Source: Entoloma clypeatum
Lineage: Eukaryota > Basidiomycota > Agaricomycetes > Agaricales > Entolomataceae
Direction of reading: 5' to 3'
NCBI GenBank assembly: GCA_963565915.1
Contig: OY751491.1
Span: 1,860,001-1,924,000, forward strand
DNA length: 64,000 nucleotides
Both the position numbers and the translations under genes were made by a program. Shown here piece by piece: positions 42,447 to 52,667 of the stretch (its first letter is position 1; each line of letters opens with the position of its first letter). A model generated the notes under the pieces. It saw nothing but the letters and a program-made list of their open reading frames with translations. It was not told the origin of the DNA and ran no database searches.

Positions 42447-44736
42447 TCTCAGCGCTTCTTGATCCGCTACCACCACGTGCACAGCCACCAGTGGAGCCAA
42501 CACCTCGCTTTATCGCCACATCGTGCGACATCCAGCACTCTGATCAGTATCAAAACACTCTCCAGGCCTCCTCCCTGTCATCGTTTATACAATGGCATCG
42601 AGATCAGGCCGATCCAGAGGTCGGGGGGGTCGGGGGGGGGCTGCTCCCTCTCATGCTCCAACTCCCAGCCTTTCGCAACAGGACGAATCCATGTGGAGTG
42701 AACTCCCCCAGAAGCCGTCCGCTCTCTCTAGCATGACCAACTGGCGCTACAAAACCTCCGCCGAATATAATGCTCGCTTCCAAGCTGAAGCTCGTGCTCG
42801 CACTCCGCCATCCGCAAGTGTGTCCCCTCAAGTCCGAAAGAAGGCCCGACAGGGGTCGAGCCCTGGCTCCCCCTCTCCTTCTCCTTCTCCTCTGTCCTCT
42901 CTTGAGCGAGTTACCGCCCTCTCGCCCCTCCTAGGATCCGTGGTTGAACGCCTGGATCAATTTATTCAGAATAACTCCTCTGGCGCTGGGGCGGTTCCCA
43001 ACAGCGTCGACATTGAAGCGGCCACTCAGGTATTTGGCTATCTGGTAGAGTGGGTGAGTAAACCCGAGACTCTCCAACATTCTCGTGACAATCCAGGTGT
43101 GAAGGACCTTTTTGGTCCTGTCTACCAACACATGGCGATGAAGTTCAACGACATCGGCCTTTACACCCCGGCGGAAGCTGTGGCTGCTTTGCCTCCCCCT
43201 CCCCCTCCTCTGACACATCAGCCCCCCCGACCCCCTCCTCCTTGACCTCCTCCCCCCACTGCCCCTGCGGCGGCGCCGGTTATTCCGGCTGCTGGTGCTG
43301 CTACAGGTGGTGGTGCCATGGACCTGGACGTGGAACCCCCTGGACCGAACCGTGCCCCTGCTGGCCCCCCTCACCCCTCCCCCTCCAGTCGCAAGAGGCC
43401 GTCTCGTGCTGCTCAGGCACCTAGTGGCCCCCCACCTCCTCCTCCCCCTGTGAACCCCCAACCTGGGCGGAACACACCTCCTGTTGCTAGGCGTCGCCCT
43501 TACAACACGTCCAACGGCCCCTCACACCGCTCCATTGTTGTTGTCGTGGATGCGAAGGATACTATGGTAGACCTTCTCCCACTGGCCACACACATCTCTT
43601 GCCATGTTGACTCATTCCAGAGCTCAATCATGGTCGAATCCTTCCGCCTGGCTTACAGTGGGCTCTGCCTCACCACAATCAGTGTCCCTTTCCCCTCCGA
43701 CCTCTCCAGGTTGGAAACCTTCATATGCTCCGTCGTTCCCAAAGGATCCACAGTCCGTTGCGAGGTGCCTTCATCCCGCTCATTCTGTAAACTCATAGGT
43801 GTCCCATTTTACCACGGTGACAGACCTATCACCTCCAAGGACGCTGAAAGCGCCCTCCACTCTTCTGTCTTCAAAGACAGCATCTGCCTTGCGGCTCCAC
43901 CCCGGATCGTTCGTGATTCCAGGTGCGCCAACACATGCACCATCTATTTCGACATCTGGGACTCCCAAACTGGCTCCCGGATGAAGACATTCGTCAACCG
44001 CTCCCTAAACTTGGGGACGACGGTCTGCTTCTTCCGAAAGGCCTCCATGAAGATTGGTATGCCTCTCTGCACCCGCTGCTGTTTGTGGGGACATAACACG
44101 AACTTCTGCAACTCCACACGTGTATTCTGCCCCATTTGTAGGGGTCCTCACCATGAAGAAAATCATCGCTCTCTTGCCACCTGCTGCAAGGGACGCCCTG
44201 ATGCGAACCCTCCCATTCCTCCCACCGCCGAGGAGACTCCTTGTCCTCACAATGCTCATTGCAAGAACTGCAGCAAACCTCACGCTGCCAGTTTTGGCAG
44301 CACCGTTTTGACCAGGGCTGGATCATGGCCCGATATTCGAGGGGCGAGCCATCTGGGCTCGACCTCCATGTACGTCCCTTGACTGGGGAAACCGGTACTC
44401 GTCGGAAAGCTCCTGCCTCTGGCCGCGGCCGTGATGATGGGGAGGTGTGAACTGGTCATGGGGACGCTTAAAGTCATACTCCCCTCAAGGAGTATCCAGC
44501 TACATGTATGTCGTCTCTCTCTACATATCATGTTACTTTTGGTGTATGCTCTCCTCTGTAGTCCCTTGATTGCATCTTATCGCTGTACCGTCTTTTCTAT
44601 TTTTTGGACATTTCTGTGCTAGCCCACACGCACGTTAAAACTCTTTACTGCCGACTTGTAGTAGTAGGCAACCGGACTGCCCTCAGGGTACCGGTATATA
44701 AATTGTTGACACCAAAAAAAAAAAAAAAAAAAAAAA
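42447..44736 (+). mobile_element. ORF1-only LINE, copy 2
   Basis: Flanked by the 14-bp direct repeat GGGTGGTACTTTCT (42433-42446 and 44737-44750) with a 24-base poly(A) run (44713-44736) at the 3' end. The sequence is nearly identical to copy 1 from the 5' end to the poly(A). No reverse transcriptase. It interrupts the RNase H of gypsy copy D. Confidence 0.92.
42592..44450 (+). pseudogene. LINE ORF1, copy 2
   Basis: ATG 42592 (MASRSGRSRG) is in frame here with the rest of ORF1. The frame has TGA at 43243-43245, continues through MDLDVEPPGP (43318) to the zinc-knuckle region, and loses frame near 44292 before the tail CQFWQHRFDQ. The TGA and frame shift are at the same places as in copy 1. 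Without them the protein would have roughly 590 or more residues: a Pro/Ser-rich N-terminus, a helix-rich middle (VVERLDQFIQNN) and a cysteine-rich C-terminus. Confidence 0.82.
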
Positions 44737-44750
44737 GGGTGGTACTTTCT

Positions 44751-45490
44751 CAGAAACAGGACAACAAATGGCACCCTATCGTGTTCTTGTCGCAGACCAT
44801 GTCCGCGGCCAAACAGAACTACAAGATATACGACAAGGAGCTCTTGGCAGTTATGGAAGCATTGAAAGACTGGAGACACTATCTGCTGGAAGCCAAGGAA
44901 CATTTTGAGATCTTAACTGATCACAAGAACCTGGAGTATTTCTGCCATCTTCAGGACCTAAATCAATGACAAAGGCACTGGAAGATGAAGTTACAAGAGT
45001 ATGACTTCGAATTACGGCATGTACCTGGCAAGACAAATGTGAAAGCAGACATCCTGTCGCCCTTACCCTGGTATGAACAGAACGCGAACCACAAGACAGT
45101 GACCAAATGTTCAAGGAGGGATTATTCTTGAAATGGTTAAAATCAGAAGATGTGGTACAAATGGAGATGTTCACAGAGGAACAATTCTTTGAAGGGGGTG
45201 AAACATCTGATTCCATCAAAATTGGAAACGTCACAACCATCGAAAACCCATGAATTGCATGCATCAAGGCTTCGAACCACATGGAGACAGAAGTAGCACA
45301 GGGCCTAAAAAAGAATCCTCATTGGTACCAACAAGAGAACGGCATCACCTATGCAGGCGAACGAGTCTATGTTCCACCAGACCCACAACTATGTCAGGAA
45401 CTGATGTTCAAATCACACGATGCACCAGTGGCTGGACATCCAGGACAGTATCGAATGCACGAACTCCTCACTCAGACCTACTGATGGCCT
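44751..45490 (+). pseudogene. gypsy copy D RNase H, connection and integrase zinc region
   Basis: Resumes after the LINE with NKWHPIVFLSQTMSAAKQNY, HFEILTDHKNLEYF, DFELRHVPGKTNVKADILS, NGITYAGERVYVPPDP and DAPVAGHPGQYRMHELL, with TGA/TAA stops in between, up to the element E insertion site. Confidence 0.8.
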
Positions 45491-45495
45491 ACCAT

Positions 45496-46014
45496 TGTTA
45501 CATTCCGATCCATTCCGACGATTTCCGACCAATCCCGACACCTCCGACACCTCCGACACCTCCGACACCTCCGACACCTCCGACATTTTGACTAATACTT
45601 ATTATGCATACTTACTGTTATGAATCTCGTTACTACGTACATTACTTACATCCGATCATTTTACTTATGTTAAGAATCTCCGACAGCCACTCGTTATCCG
45701 ACTCCGACGAAGCCACACGTCCTCCGACATAGTATTTAAACTTATGTAGAATCGTGTATTAGCTTCAGTTTGAATATCAACTTAGATTCGACATCATACC
45801 TCCCGTCCTCTTTCCGACTCTTAACTTGAGTCCGACCTCCGACCTCCGATCCTCCGATCCTCCGATCCTCCGAAATAAGGACACCAACGTATTAGCGAGG
45901 GCGCAACACACAAGTTGAAGCCAAGTCCTTGCCCCTACGTTGCACGTGCTCCGACCTTCCGACCTTCCGACGCGTCCGACGTAGCTCCGATGTTTTGTCG
46001 ATCAGTTTTTAACA
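45496..46014 (+). repeat. 5' LTR of element E
   Basis: 519 bp, TGTTACATTCCG to CAGTTTTTAACA. It contains five tandem CTCCGACAC-type 9-bp units (45542-45585), a CCTCCGATCCTCCGATCC run near 45845, a TATTTAAAC box-like sequence near 45733, and about 25 occurrences of TCCGA. Confidence 0.95.
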
Positions 46015-46060
46015 GTATATTCAAACTGCCACTCGCTTATCCGTATTTCAAATTCCAGTT

Positions 46061-47287
46061 ATGGCAGCCCGCAACACACAGAACTCCCGCGCAGCAGCAG
46101 CCGCAGCGGAAGCTTCAAACCTGCAGGACACCAGGGCGACATTTCTACATACGTTCCAAGATATTCCCGCAGAAGAATCTGCACCCAAACCTGACCCCAT
46201 ATCTCCGACACCTCGTCTCCGAACACCTCAGACACAAGGACCTCCGATTCCTGAAGAATTCCGTCCTTTTAAATCGCCGACCTCTCCTTTTGACGATAAC
46301 AATCCTTTCCGTCGTGAGCAAACTCCAAACCTCGCTGAAGCAATTATGCTTATGACGCAGGAGCTCCGACGTAGAGAGACTCCGAAAACTCCGAAAAAGA
46401 AATCGAAGGAACCCGACACTTTTGACGGTTCCGACTCTCGGAAACTCACCAGTTTCCTCGCACAATGCACGCTATATTTCCGAAACAACCCCGCTTTTGA
46501 CGACGATGATAACAAAGTCAGTTTCGCTCTGTCGTACCTCCGAGGAACCGCGCTCGAATGGTTTGAGCCCACCCTCTTGGGAGAGTCCGACGACGACTCT
46601 GTCTGGTTGGACGACTGGTCCGCCTTTGTGCACATCCTCCGATCCGAATTCGGACCTATCGATCCGACCGGAGAAGCAGAGGATAGCCTGGATCACCTTC
46701 GGATGCGCGACAATCAGAAGATCCTACGTTACAATGTGGACTTCAAACGTCTTTCCGCTCGCACACAGTGGGATGATGGCGCGCTCCGATATCGGTACTA
46801 TACCGGTTTAGCGGAACGCATCAAGGACGTTTTGGGGACTTTTCCCAAACCAAAAACTCTCGCCGAGTTGAAAGTAATGGCCCATAACATTGATGCTCGC
46901 TACTGGGAACGTCAACGCGAGAAATCGCGCTCCTCCGACAAATCTACTCCGAAATCCGACAAATCCGACAAATCCGACAAAAAACAGACCCCCGCTTCAT
47001 CATCCTCCAACAACAACTCCTCATCGTCTAAACCCAACTCGCAACAACAACAAAAATCGTCATCCACCTCTCCGAAATCCGCCCTCTCCGACAAACTTGG
47101 CAAAGATGGGAAATTAACTCCCCAAGAACGCCAACGACGATTTGACAATAATTTATGCATGTTTTGCGGCAACGTTGGTCATCGGGCTTCCGACTGCTCG
47201 AAGAAATCGTCTTCTAACGCCAAAGCAAAAGCCCGCGCGGCCCAAGCTGAGGACAAATCGGAGAAGACGACCGAGTCAAAAAAATAG
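46061..47287 (+). CDS. element E gag polyprotein (capsid and nucleocapsid)
   Basis: 408 codons from ATG 46061, intact. An N-terminal Ala-rich part is followed by a Pro-rich segment with PTPRLRTPQTQGPP, a retrotransposon capsid region (KEPDTFDGSDSRKLTSFLAQ, YFRNNPAFDDDDNKVSFAL, YLRGTALEWFEP, WSAFVHILRSEFG), a basic Ser/Lys linker and one CCHC zinc knuckle CMFCGNVGHRASDC near residue 370. It ends at TAG 47285-47287, immediately after seven A residues. Gag assembles the particles in which reverse transcription occurs. No lesion is visible. Confidence 0.93.
   Translation: MAARNTQNSRAAAAAAEASNLQDTRATFLHTFQDIPAEESAPKPDPISPTPRLRTPQTQGPPIPEEFRPFKSPTSPFDDNNPFRREQTPNLAEAIMLMTQELRRRETPKTPKKKSKEPDTFDGSDSRKLTSFLAQCTLYFRNNPAFDDDDNKVSFALSYLRGTALEWFEPTLLGESDDDSVWLDDWSAFVHILRSEFGPIDPTGEAEDSLDHLRMRDNQKILRYNVDFKRLSARTQWDDGALRYRYYTGLAERIKDVLGTFPKPKTLAELKVMAHNIDARYWERQREKSRSSDKSTPKSDKSDKSDKKQTPASSSSNNNSSSSKPNSQQQQKSSSTSPKSALSDKLGKDGKLTPQERQRRFDNNLCMFCGNVGHRASDCSKKSSSNAKAKARAAQAEDKSEKTTESKK
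47278..47287 (+). promoter_or_regulatory. putative -1 ribosomal frameshift site between gag and pol
   Basis: The heptamer A AAA AAA (47278-47284) is read as the last two Lys codons of gag directly before the TAG stop. Slipping back one base enters the pol frame, which is open from here (KKIVSSPQIPARTG) into the protease. This fits the X XXY YYZ rule, and pol has no own ATG at its beginning. A downstream RNA structure was not tested. Confidence 0.7.
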
Positions 47288-50200
47288 TAAGCAGTCCTCA
47301 GATTCCAGCACGTACTGGGGATTGCGTTGACTCCTTTCGTGCACCTTTGGAAACCCTCCGACTCAATGCGTCCACTCTCTCAAATCCGAACTCTCTATGT
47401 ATTGATTTGATATCTCCGACCTTTTCCGATTCTCTTCCGATAAAGACTCTTATTGATTCTGGTTCTACACATTGCTTCGCAGATACCAGATTTATTTCTT
47501 CTTTAAACTTATCTCCGACTCCGATTCCTTCACCTATGGTTTTGAAACTTTTTGACGGTTCTTCAAATACGTATATCACACAATCTATCGATCTTCCTCT
47601 CCGATTTCCTTCCGGTGAACTTCTGACCGTCGCATTTTACGTGACAACCCTCGATTCGTCTTGTAATTTGGTTCTAGGACACAACTGGCTCACCCGCTAC
47701 AATCCGTTGATTGACTGGGTATTGGGCAGTATCTTATTCCGTTCTACGTTACCCGACACTCCGAGTCCGACTCCGACGTCGACTGCTGAGGCAGCTCCGC
47801 CACCTCTGCAGTGTCCGCCCTCTCCGATGGGCACCTCCGATCCGCTCACTCCGAACACCTCCGACCGGCCACAGATTACCATGGTCAATGCAGCCGCATA
47901 TCTCCATGCATGTAAAGCTCCTGGGGCATACGCTTTCCGCGTTCACCTCTCCGACATCTCCGCCAATTCCGCGTCTGTCTCCGACGACGCTCCCGACCTC
48001 TCTGGCATACCCGAGGAATACCACGATTTTGCTGATGTATTCAGTAAGAAAAAAGCCGACACCCTTGCACCCCACCGACCGTACGACCTCAAAATCAATT
48101 TGGAGGAAGGTACTTCCCCTCCGATTGGTCCGATGTACTCACTCTCGCAATCCGAACTTGGATCCCTCCGAGACTTCATCGATGAGCACCTCAATATCGG
48201 TTTCATCAAACCTTCTAGTTCACCTCACGGCGCTCCGATCCTCTTCGTCCGAAAGAAAGATGGATCACTCCGACTATGCGTCGACTACCGAGGCCTGAAC
48301 AAAATCACGAAGAAGGACCGATACCCACTTCCGCTCATCTCCGACCTCTTAGCCACTGCCGGAAAAGCACGCGTTTATACCACCATAGACCTCCGACACG
48401 CATACCACCTAGTCTGCATCGCTGAAGGTGATGAATGGAAAACTGCATTCCGCACTCGCTATGGATCATTTGAATGGTTAGTCATGCCATTCGGATTGTC
48501 TAACGCACCTGCAGCCTTTCAACGTTTTATGAACGACATCTTCTCCGACCTTCTGGACAACTGCGTTACCGTTTACCTCGACGACATCCTGATCTACTCC
48601 GACAACCCCGAGGAACACAAAAAACATGTCCGAGAAGTCCTCCGACGACTCCGACAACATGGTCTTTACGCCCGCGCCGACAAGTGCGATTTCTCTGCCG
48701 AAACTGTAGAATATCTTGGATTTATCCTTTCTCCCGACGGACTCAAAATGTCGGAAGCGAAAGTCAAGATTATTCAGGATTGGCCTGAACCGCGCAGAGT
48801 GAAGGACGTCCAGTCCTTTTTAGGTTTTGCAAACTTTTACCAACGTTTCATTCCATTCTATTCCAACATCACTATTCCACTCACTCGTTTAACCAGGAAA
48901 CATGCCACTTGGCTGTTCTCCGACGATGCTCGAACCGCTTTTAATGACCTGAAAAAGGCATTTACCACCGCTCCGATCCTGACACACTGGATCCCCGACT
49001 CTCCGATAATTGTCGAAACCGACGCATCCGACTATGCCCTAGCGGCTATTCTGTCGATAGTCACCTCCGACAATGAAGTCCACCCCGTCGCATTCCATTC
49101 CCGCACCTTCACGGCCCCCGAAGTAAACTATGACACCCACGATAAGGAACTTCTTGCCATCTACGAAGCGTTTAAAATTTGGCGCCATTACCTCGAAGGC
49201 TCCGGTACTCCGATTGACGTCGTTACCGACCACAAAAATCTCGAGTATTTTGCCACCACCAAAGTTCTTTCATGCCGACAAGTCCGATGGTCGGAATACC
49301 TTTCTCAGTTCAACCTCGTCATCCGATTCCGCCCCGGCCGATTGGGAACTAAACCTGACTCTCTAACTAGACGTTGGGATGTCTATCCTAAAGGGGGAAA
49401 TAGCGACTACGTCGACATCAATCCGACCAACCTCCGACCAGTCTTTTCGCAAGAACAGCTCTCCGCTTCAGTTTGCGCGACTCAACTCCTTGAGCCCGTC
49501 CTCCGTGCAACCATTATCATGGACACAGAAAAGCTTCACCACGACATACTCACAGCACTCCCTTCCGACACTCTTTACGACACTCTTTCTAAAAATCCTA
49601 AACCCCGCTGGTCTCTCGACCCCGATGGTTTCCTCCGACATGACGATCGGATATACGTTCCCGACTCCGACGACCTCCGACTCCGAGTCCTACAGCACAA
49701 GCACGATCATATGCTTGCTGGACACCCAGGTCAGAACAAGACACTCAGTCTCATTCAGTGTGATTATACCTGGCCCGGAATACGAGATTTCGTTAAACAC
49801 TATTGCAAGTCATGTACCACTTGCATGCGATCGAAGCCACAAAGACACAAGCCTTACGGCCTACTCAAACAGCTTCCGATCCCCGAACGTCCTTGGAATT
49901 CTATCTCAATGGATTTCATCGAGACCCTTCCGACCTCCGACAACTTTGATTCAATCCTCGTTATCGTTGACCGATTAACGAAACAAAGTATTTTCATTCC
50001 AACAACAATTCACTGCACCTCCGAAGACCTTGCCGTACTCTTCGTATTGCATGTCTTCTCTAAACACGGCGTCCCCGAACATATCACCTCCGACCGCGGC
50101 CCCGAATTCGTCTCCCGATTCTTCTGATCTCTCGGAAAGGCTCTAAACATGACCCTCCACTTCACCTCCGGTTACCACCCCGAAGGCGATGGCCAAACCG

Positions 50201-50988
50201 AACGCACTAACCAGACCCTCGAACAGTACTTGCGGATATTCTGCAACTACCAACAGGACAACTGGTCCGCTCTCCTTCTGATTGCGGAGTTCGCGTACAA
50301 CAACGCACCTAGTGCTACCACTGGCATATCTCCCTTCTTTGCTAACAAAGGTTACCATCCGAACATTACTGTTCACCCGGAACGAGACCTCGCCTCTTCC
50401 CGAGCCCGATCCTTTGTGACCGACTTAGACGAACTTCACCAAGAACTGAAAGCCACCATCTCCGACGCCCAACGACGCTACCAGAAGTCCTCCGACAATA
50501 ATCGGATCGCACCTCCAACATTTTCTGTCGGACAGCAGGTTTTCGTCAAAGCACAGTTCTTCCGCACAACACGCCCATCCAAGAAACTCTCAGAAAAGTA
50601 CTTGGGACCATACGAGATCATTGCACAACCCGGCACACACTCCTTTACCCTCCGACTCCCCGACACATTCCGCGGTGTTCACCCCGTCTACCACGTCTCC
50701 ATGCTTGAACCCGCAACTCCGAACACCATTCCGAATCGGACCCAACCTCCGCCTCCTCCGATTGACATTGACGGAGAACTTGAGTACGATATCGCTGAAA
50801 TAGTCGACTCAAAGATCGACCGACGACGTAGCTGCAAGCTACTATATTTCGTCCGTTGGTTAGGATATGAAAACACTGATGAAGAATTCTCTTGGCTACC
50901 AGCCAATGAATTGGAAAACGCCCCCGAGCTTGTCTCCGACTTTCACTCCGCTTATCCCGACAAACCGGGTCCGCTCACATCGCTCTGA
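47285..50988 (+). pseudogene. element E pol: protease, RT, RNase H, integrase, chromodomain; one TGA
   Basis: The -1 frame relative to gag runs to 50988 with a single stop, TGA 50125-50127, in the integrase core (TGG-to-TGA likely). Domains in order are: aspartic protease LIDSGSTHCFADT; RT with [40 protein letters not shown] and active site [10 protein letters not shown] (about 48571-48600); RNase H with VETDASDYALAAIL and VVTDHKNLEYF; integrase zinc region HKHDHMLAGHPGQ...CKSCTTC; and integrase triad D in SMDFIETLP, D in SDRGPEFVS and E in GDGQTERTNQTLEQY. A chromodomain (YDIAEIVDSKIDRRR, LLYFVRWLGYENTDEEFSWL) closes the protein. About 1,230 residues, the normal chromovirus size. It is the best preserved polyprotein here. 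Confidence 0.93.
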
Positions 50989-51016
50989 AACAAGAAAAAA
51001 CAAGTACTATTTCTAT

Positions 51017-51994
51017 CTACTTAGTACGTTGTTTCTTGTTCGACGGACCCTCCTCCTTGTCCGACTCCTCCTTACCCGACTCCGCCTTCTCCGACGGCTC
51101 CGAAATCGACATGTCGGAATCGTCCGACAGCTCCGGCAACTCCAACCTTTTCCTATTCACCATGTCCTTCCTAATCCTTCTCGCAATCCTCTTCTCCAGT
51201 CTCAACTCGTGCGTCTCCTCCGCCGTATCCATCTCCGACTCCGACCCTTCCTCCGACACCTCCGGCGACTTGGGTTGGTACTCGGTGTTCACCGAGCCTT
51301 CGACTGCTGTTAGCAGTCGCCTCACCTGCCTCGTCTCCGCCAGTATCATCTTGAGGACACCCAAGACGGTGTCCTCCGACCCACTCTCCGACGGCATCTC
51401 CGACGCCTTTTTCTTCCCCTTAACCACCTTCACCGTTCTCTTCACCTCCTTCACCTCCGACTTCCCCTCCGACGCTCCGACCTCGCACTTCTTCTTGTCT
51501 TTGATACAACCCCTACAGGACGACTTATTCCTAAAACAAAAGGTTAAAACAGAAGAAAATAACCAAAGAGGAACTTACTCATCGCGTTCGCATTCGACGC
51601 CCTTCACAATGCACCTATCACAGGTGCCGACCCCGACCCCGACTCCCGACCCCTCTCCAACCATCGCCGACACTTCCTCCACCTTCCTCTTCTTCGTCGT
51701 CTTCTTCTTCTTCTCCGCCTGCGGCTCCCCCGACCCCTTGCTCAATGTGCCTTGCGCAGCGGCCACTTCATCGGCCCTCTTCTGAGCCGTCAGCTCCGAC
51801 ACCCGACGCATCTCCTCCGCTACCCGCATCTCCTCCGCTAATCGCGCCGCCTCCGCAGTCCTCTCTTCCTCCGCTCTCCGCTCCTCCTCAGCCTTCCTCG
51901 CAGCCTCCTCCTCCGCTGCTCGCTTTTTCGCCTCCACCTCCGCGAGCTTAGTCTGCAGCGCCTCCATCTCCTTTTGAAAATCGGATGCCGACAT
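51017..51994 (-). CDS. antisense accessory gene of element E: coiled-coil plus Gal4-type Zn2Cys6 cluster protein
   Basis: Transcribed against gag-pol. Exon 1 is 51994-51579 from ATG (MSASDFQKEMEALQTKLAEV), intron 51531-51578 (48 bp, GTAAGT...TTTTAG with a TTTTAAC branch-like site), and exon 2 is 51530-51017. The N-terminal 90 residues are a highly charged Glu/Ala/Arg coiled coil (EEERRAEEERTAEAARLAEE). A basic KKKKTTKKRKVEE nuclear-localisation-like run follows. Splicing joins CDRCIVKGVEC to a second CRGC...C half, giving C-x2-C-x6-C-x8-C-x2-C-x6-C, the exact spacing of fungal Zn2Cys6 binuclear clusters. The rest is acidic and Ser-rich, ending in NKKQRTK. About 310 residues, no lesion seen. 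Gal4-type clusters bind CGG/CCG triplets. Role in the element is unknown; a regulator or targeting factor is inferred. Confidence 0.75.
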
Positions 51995-52148
51995 ATTGAG
52001 GGGTTTTCGGAAGAGTTTTAAAACGAAAAAAAAGAATGGGGGAACAAGAAGAAAGAACCACTCAGACGGTATTTTCAACCAACGCATCACATGACGCAGT
52101 TCACGTGCACCGACCACCTAGGTCCTTAGGCCTCATGGGTTCGGCCCT

Positions 52149-52161
52149 AAGGGGGAAATAC
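52149..52161 (+). other. polypurine tract of element E
   Basis: AAGGGGGAAATA lies immediately 5' of the 3' LTR, the expected place for the plus-strand primer of reverse transcription. Confidence 0.75.
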
Positions 52162-52662
52162 TGTTACATTCCGATCCATTCCGACGATTTCCGACCAATC
52201 CCGACACCTCCGACACCTCCGACACCTCCGACATTTTGACTAATACTTATTATGCATACTTACTGTTATGAATCTCGTTACTACGTACATTACTTACATC
52301 CGATCATTTTACTTATGTTAAGAATCTCCGACAGCCACTCGTTATCCGACTCCGACGAAGCCACACGTCCTCCGACATAGTATTTAAACTTATGTAGAAT
52401 CGTGTATTAGCTTCAGTTTGAATATCAACTTAGATTCGACATCATACCTCCCGTCCTCTTTCCGACTCTTAACTTGAGTCCGACCTCCGACCTCCGATCC
52501 TCCGATCCTCCGATCCTCCGAAATAAGGACACCAACGTATTAGCGAGGGCGCAACACACAAGTTGAAGCCAAGTCCTTGCCCCTACGTTGCACGCGCTCC
52601 GACCTTCCGACCTTCCGACGCGTCCGACGTAGCTCCGACGTTTTGTCGATCAGTTCTTAACA
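52162..52662 (+). repeat. 3' LTR of element E
   Basis: 501 bp, same ends as the 5' LTR. It has three instead of five 9-bp CTCCGACAC units, which accounts for the whole 18-bp length difference. Only a few single-base differences are seen elsewhere (for example CACGTGCTCC versus CACGCGCTCC). Confidence 0.95.
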
Positions 52663-52667
52663 ACCAT

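Larger units (their letters stand above)
45496..52662 (+). mobile_element. complete LTR retrotransposon E (Ty3/gypsy chromovirus, 7,167 bp)
   Basis: Two LTRs with TGTTA...TAACA ends and the 5-bp target duplication ACCAT (45491-45495 and 52663-52667) define the element. It encodes gag (46061-47287), pol in the -1 frame (to 50988) with one TGA, and an antisense spliced gene (51994-51017) between pol and the 3' LTR. LTRs differ mainly by two extra 9-bp units in the 5' copy, so the insertion is recent. The word TCCGA is strikingly enriched on the plus strand through the whole length. Confidence 0.95.

Noticed and set aside
45496..46014. CRISPR-like or short tandem array in the LTR
   Set aside because: The 9-bp CTCCGACAC units have no spacers and are part of an LTR in a eukaryotic sequence.
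46014..46060. tRNA primer-binding site of element E
   Set aside because: The bases after the 5' LTR do not show a convincing complement to a tRNA 3' end, and a self-priming alternative could not be tested by eye.
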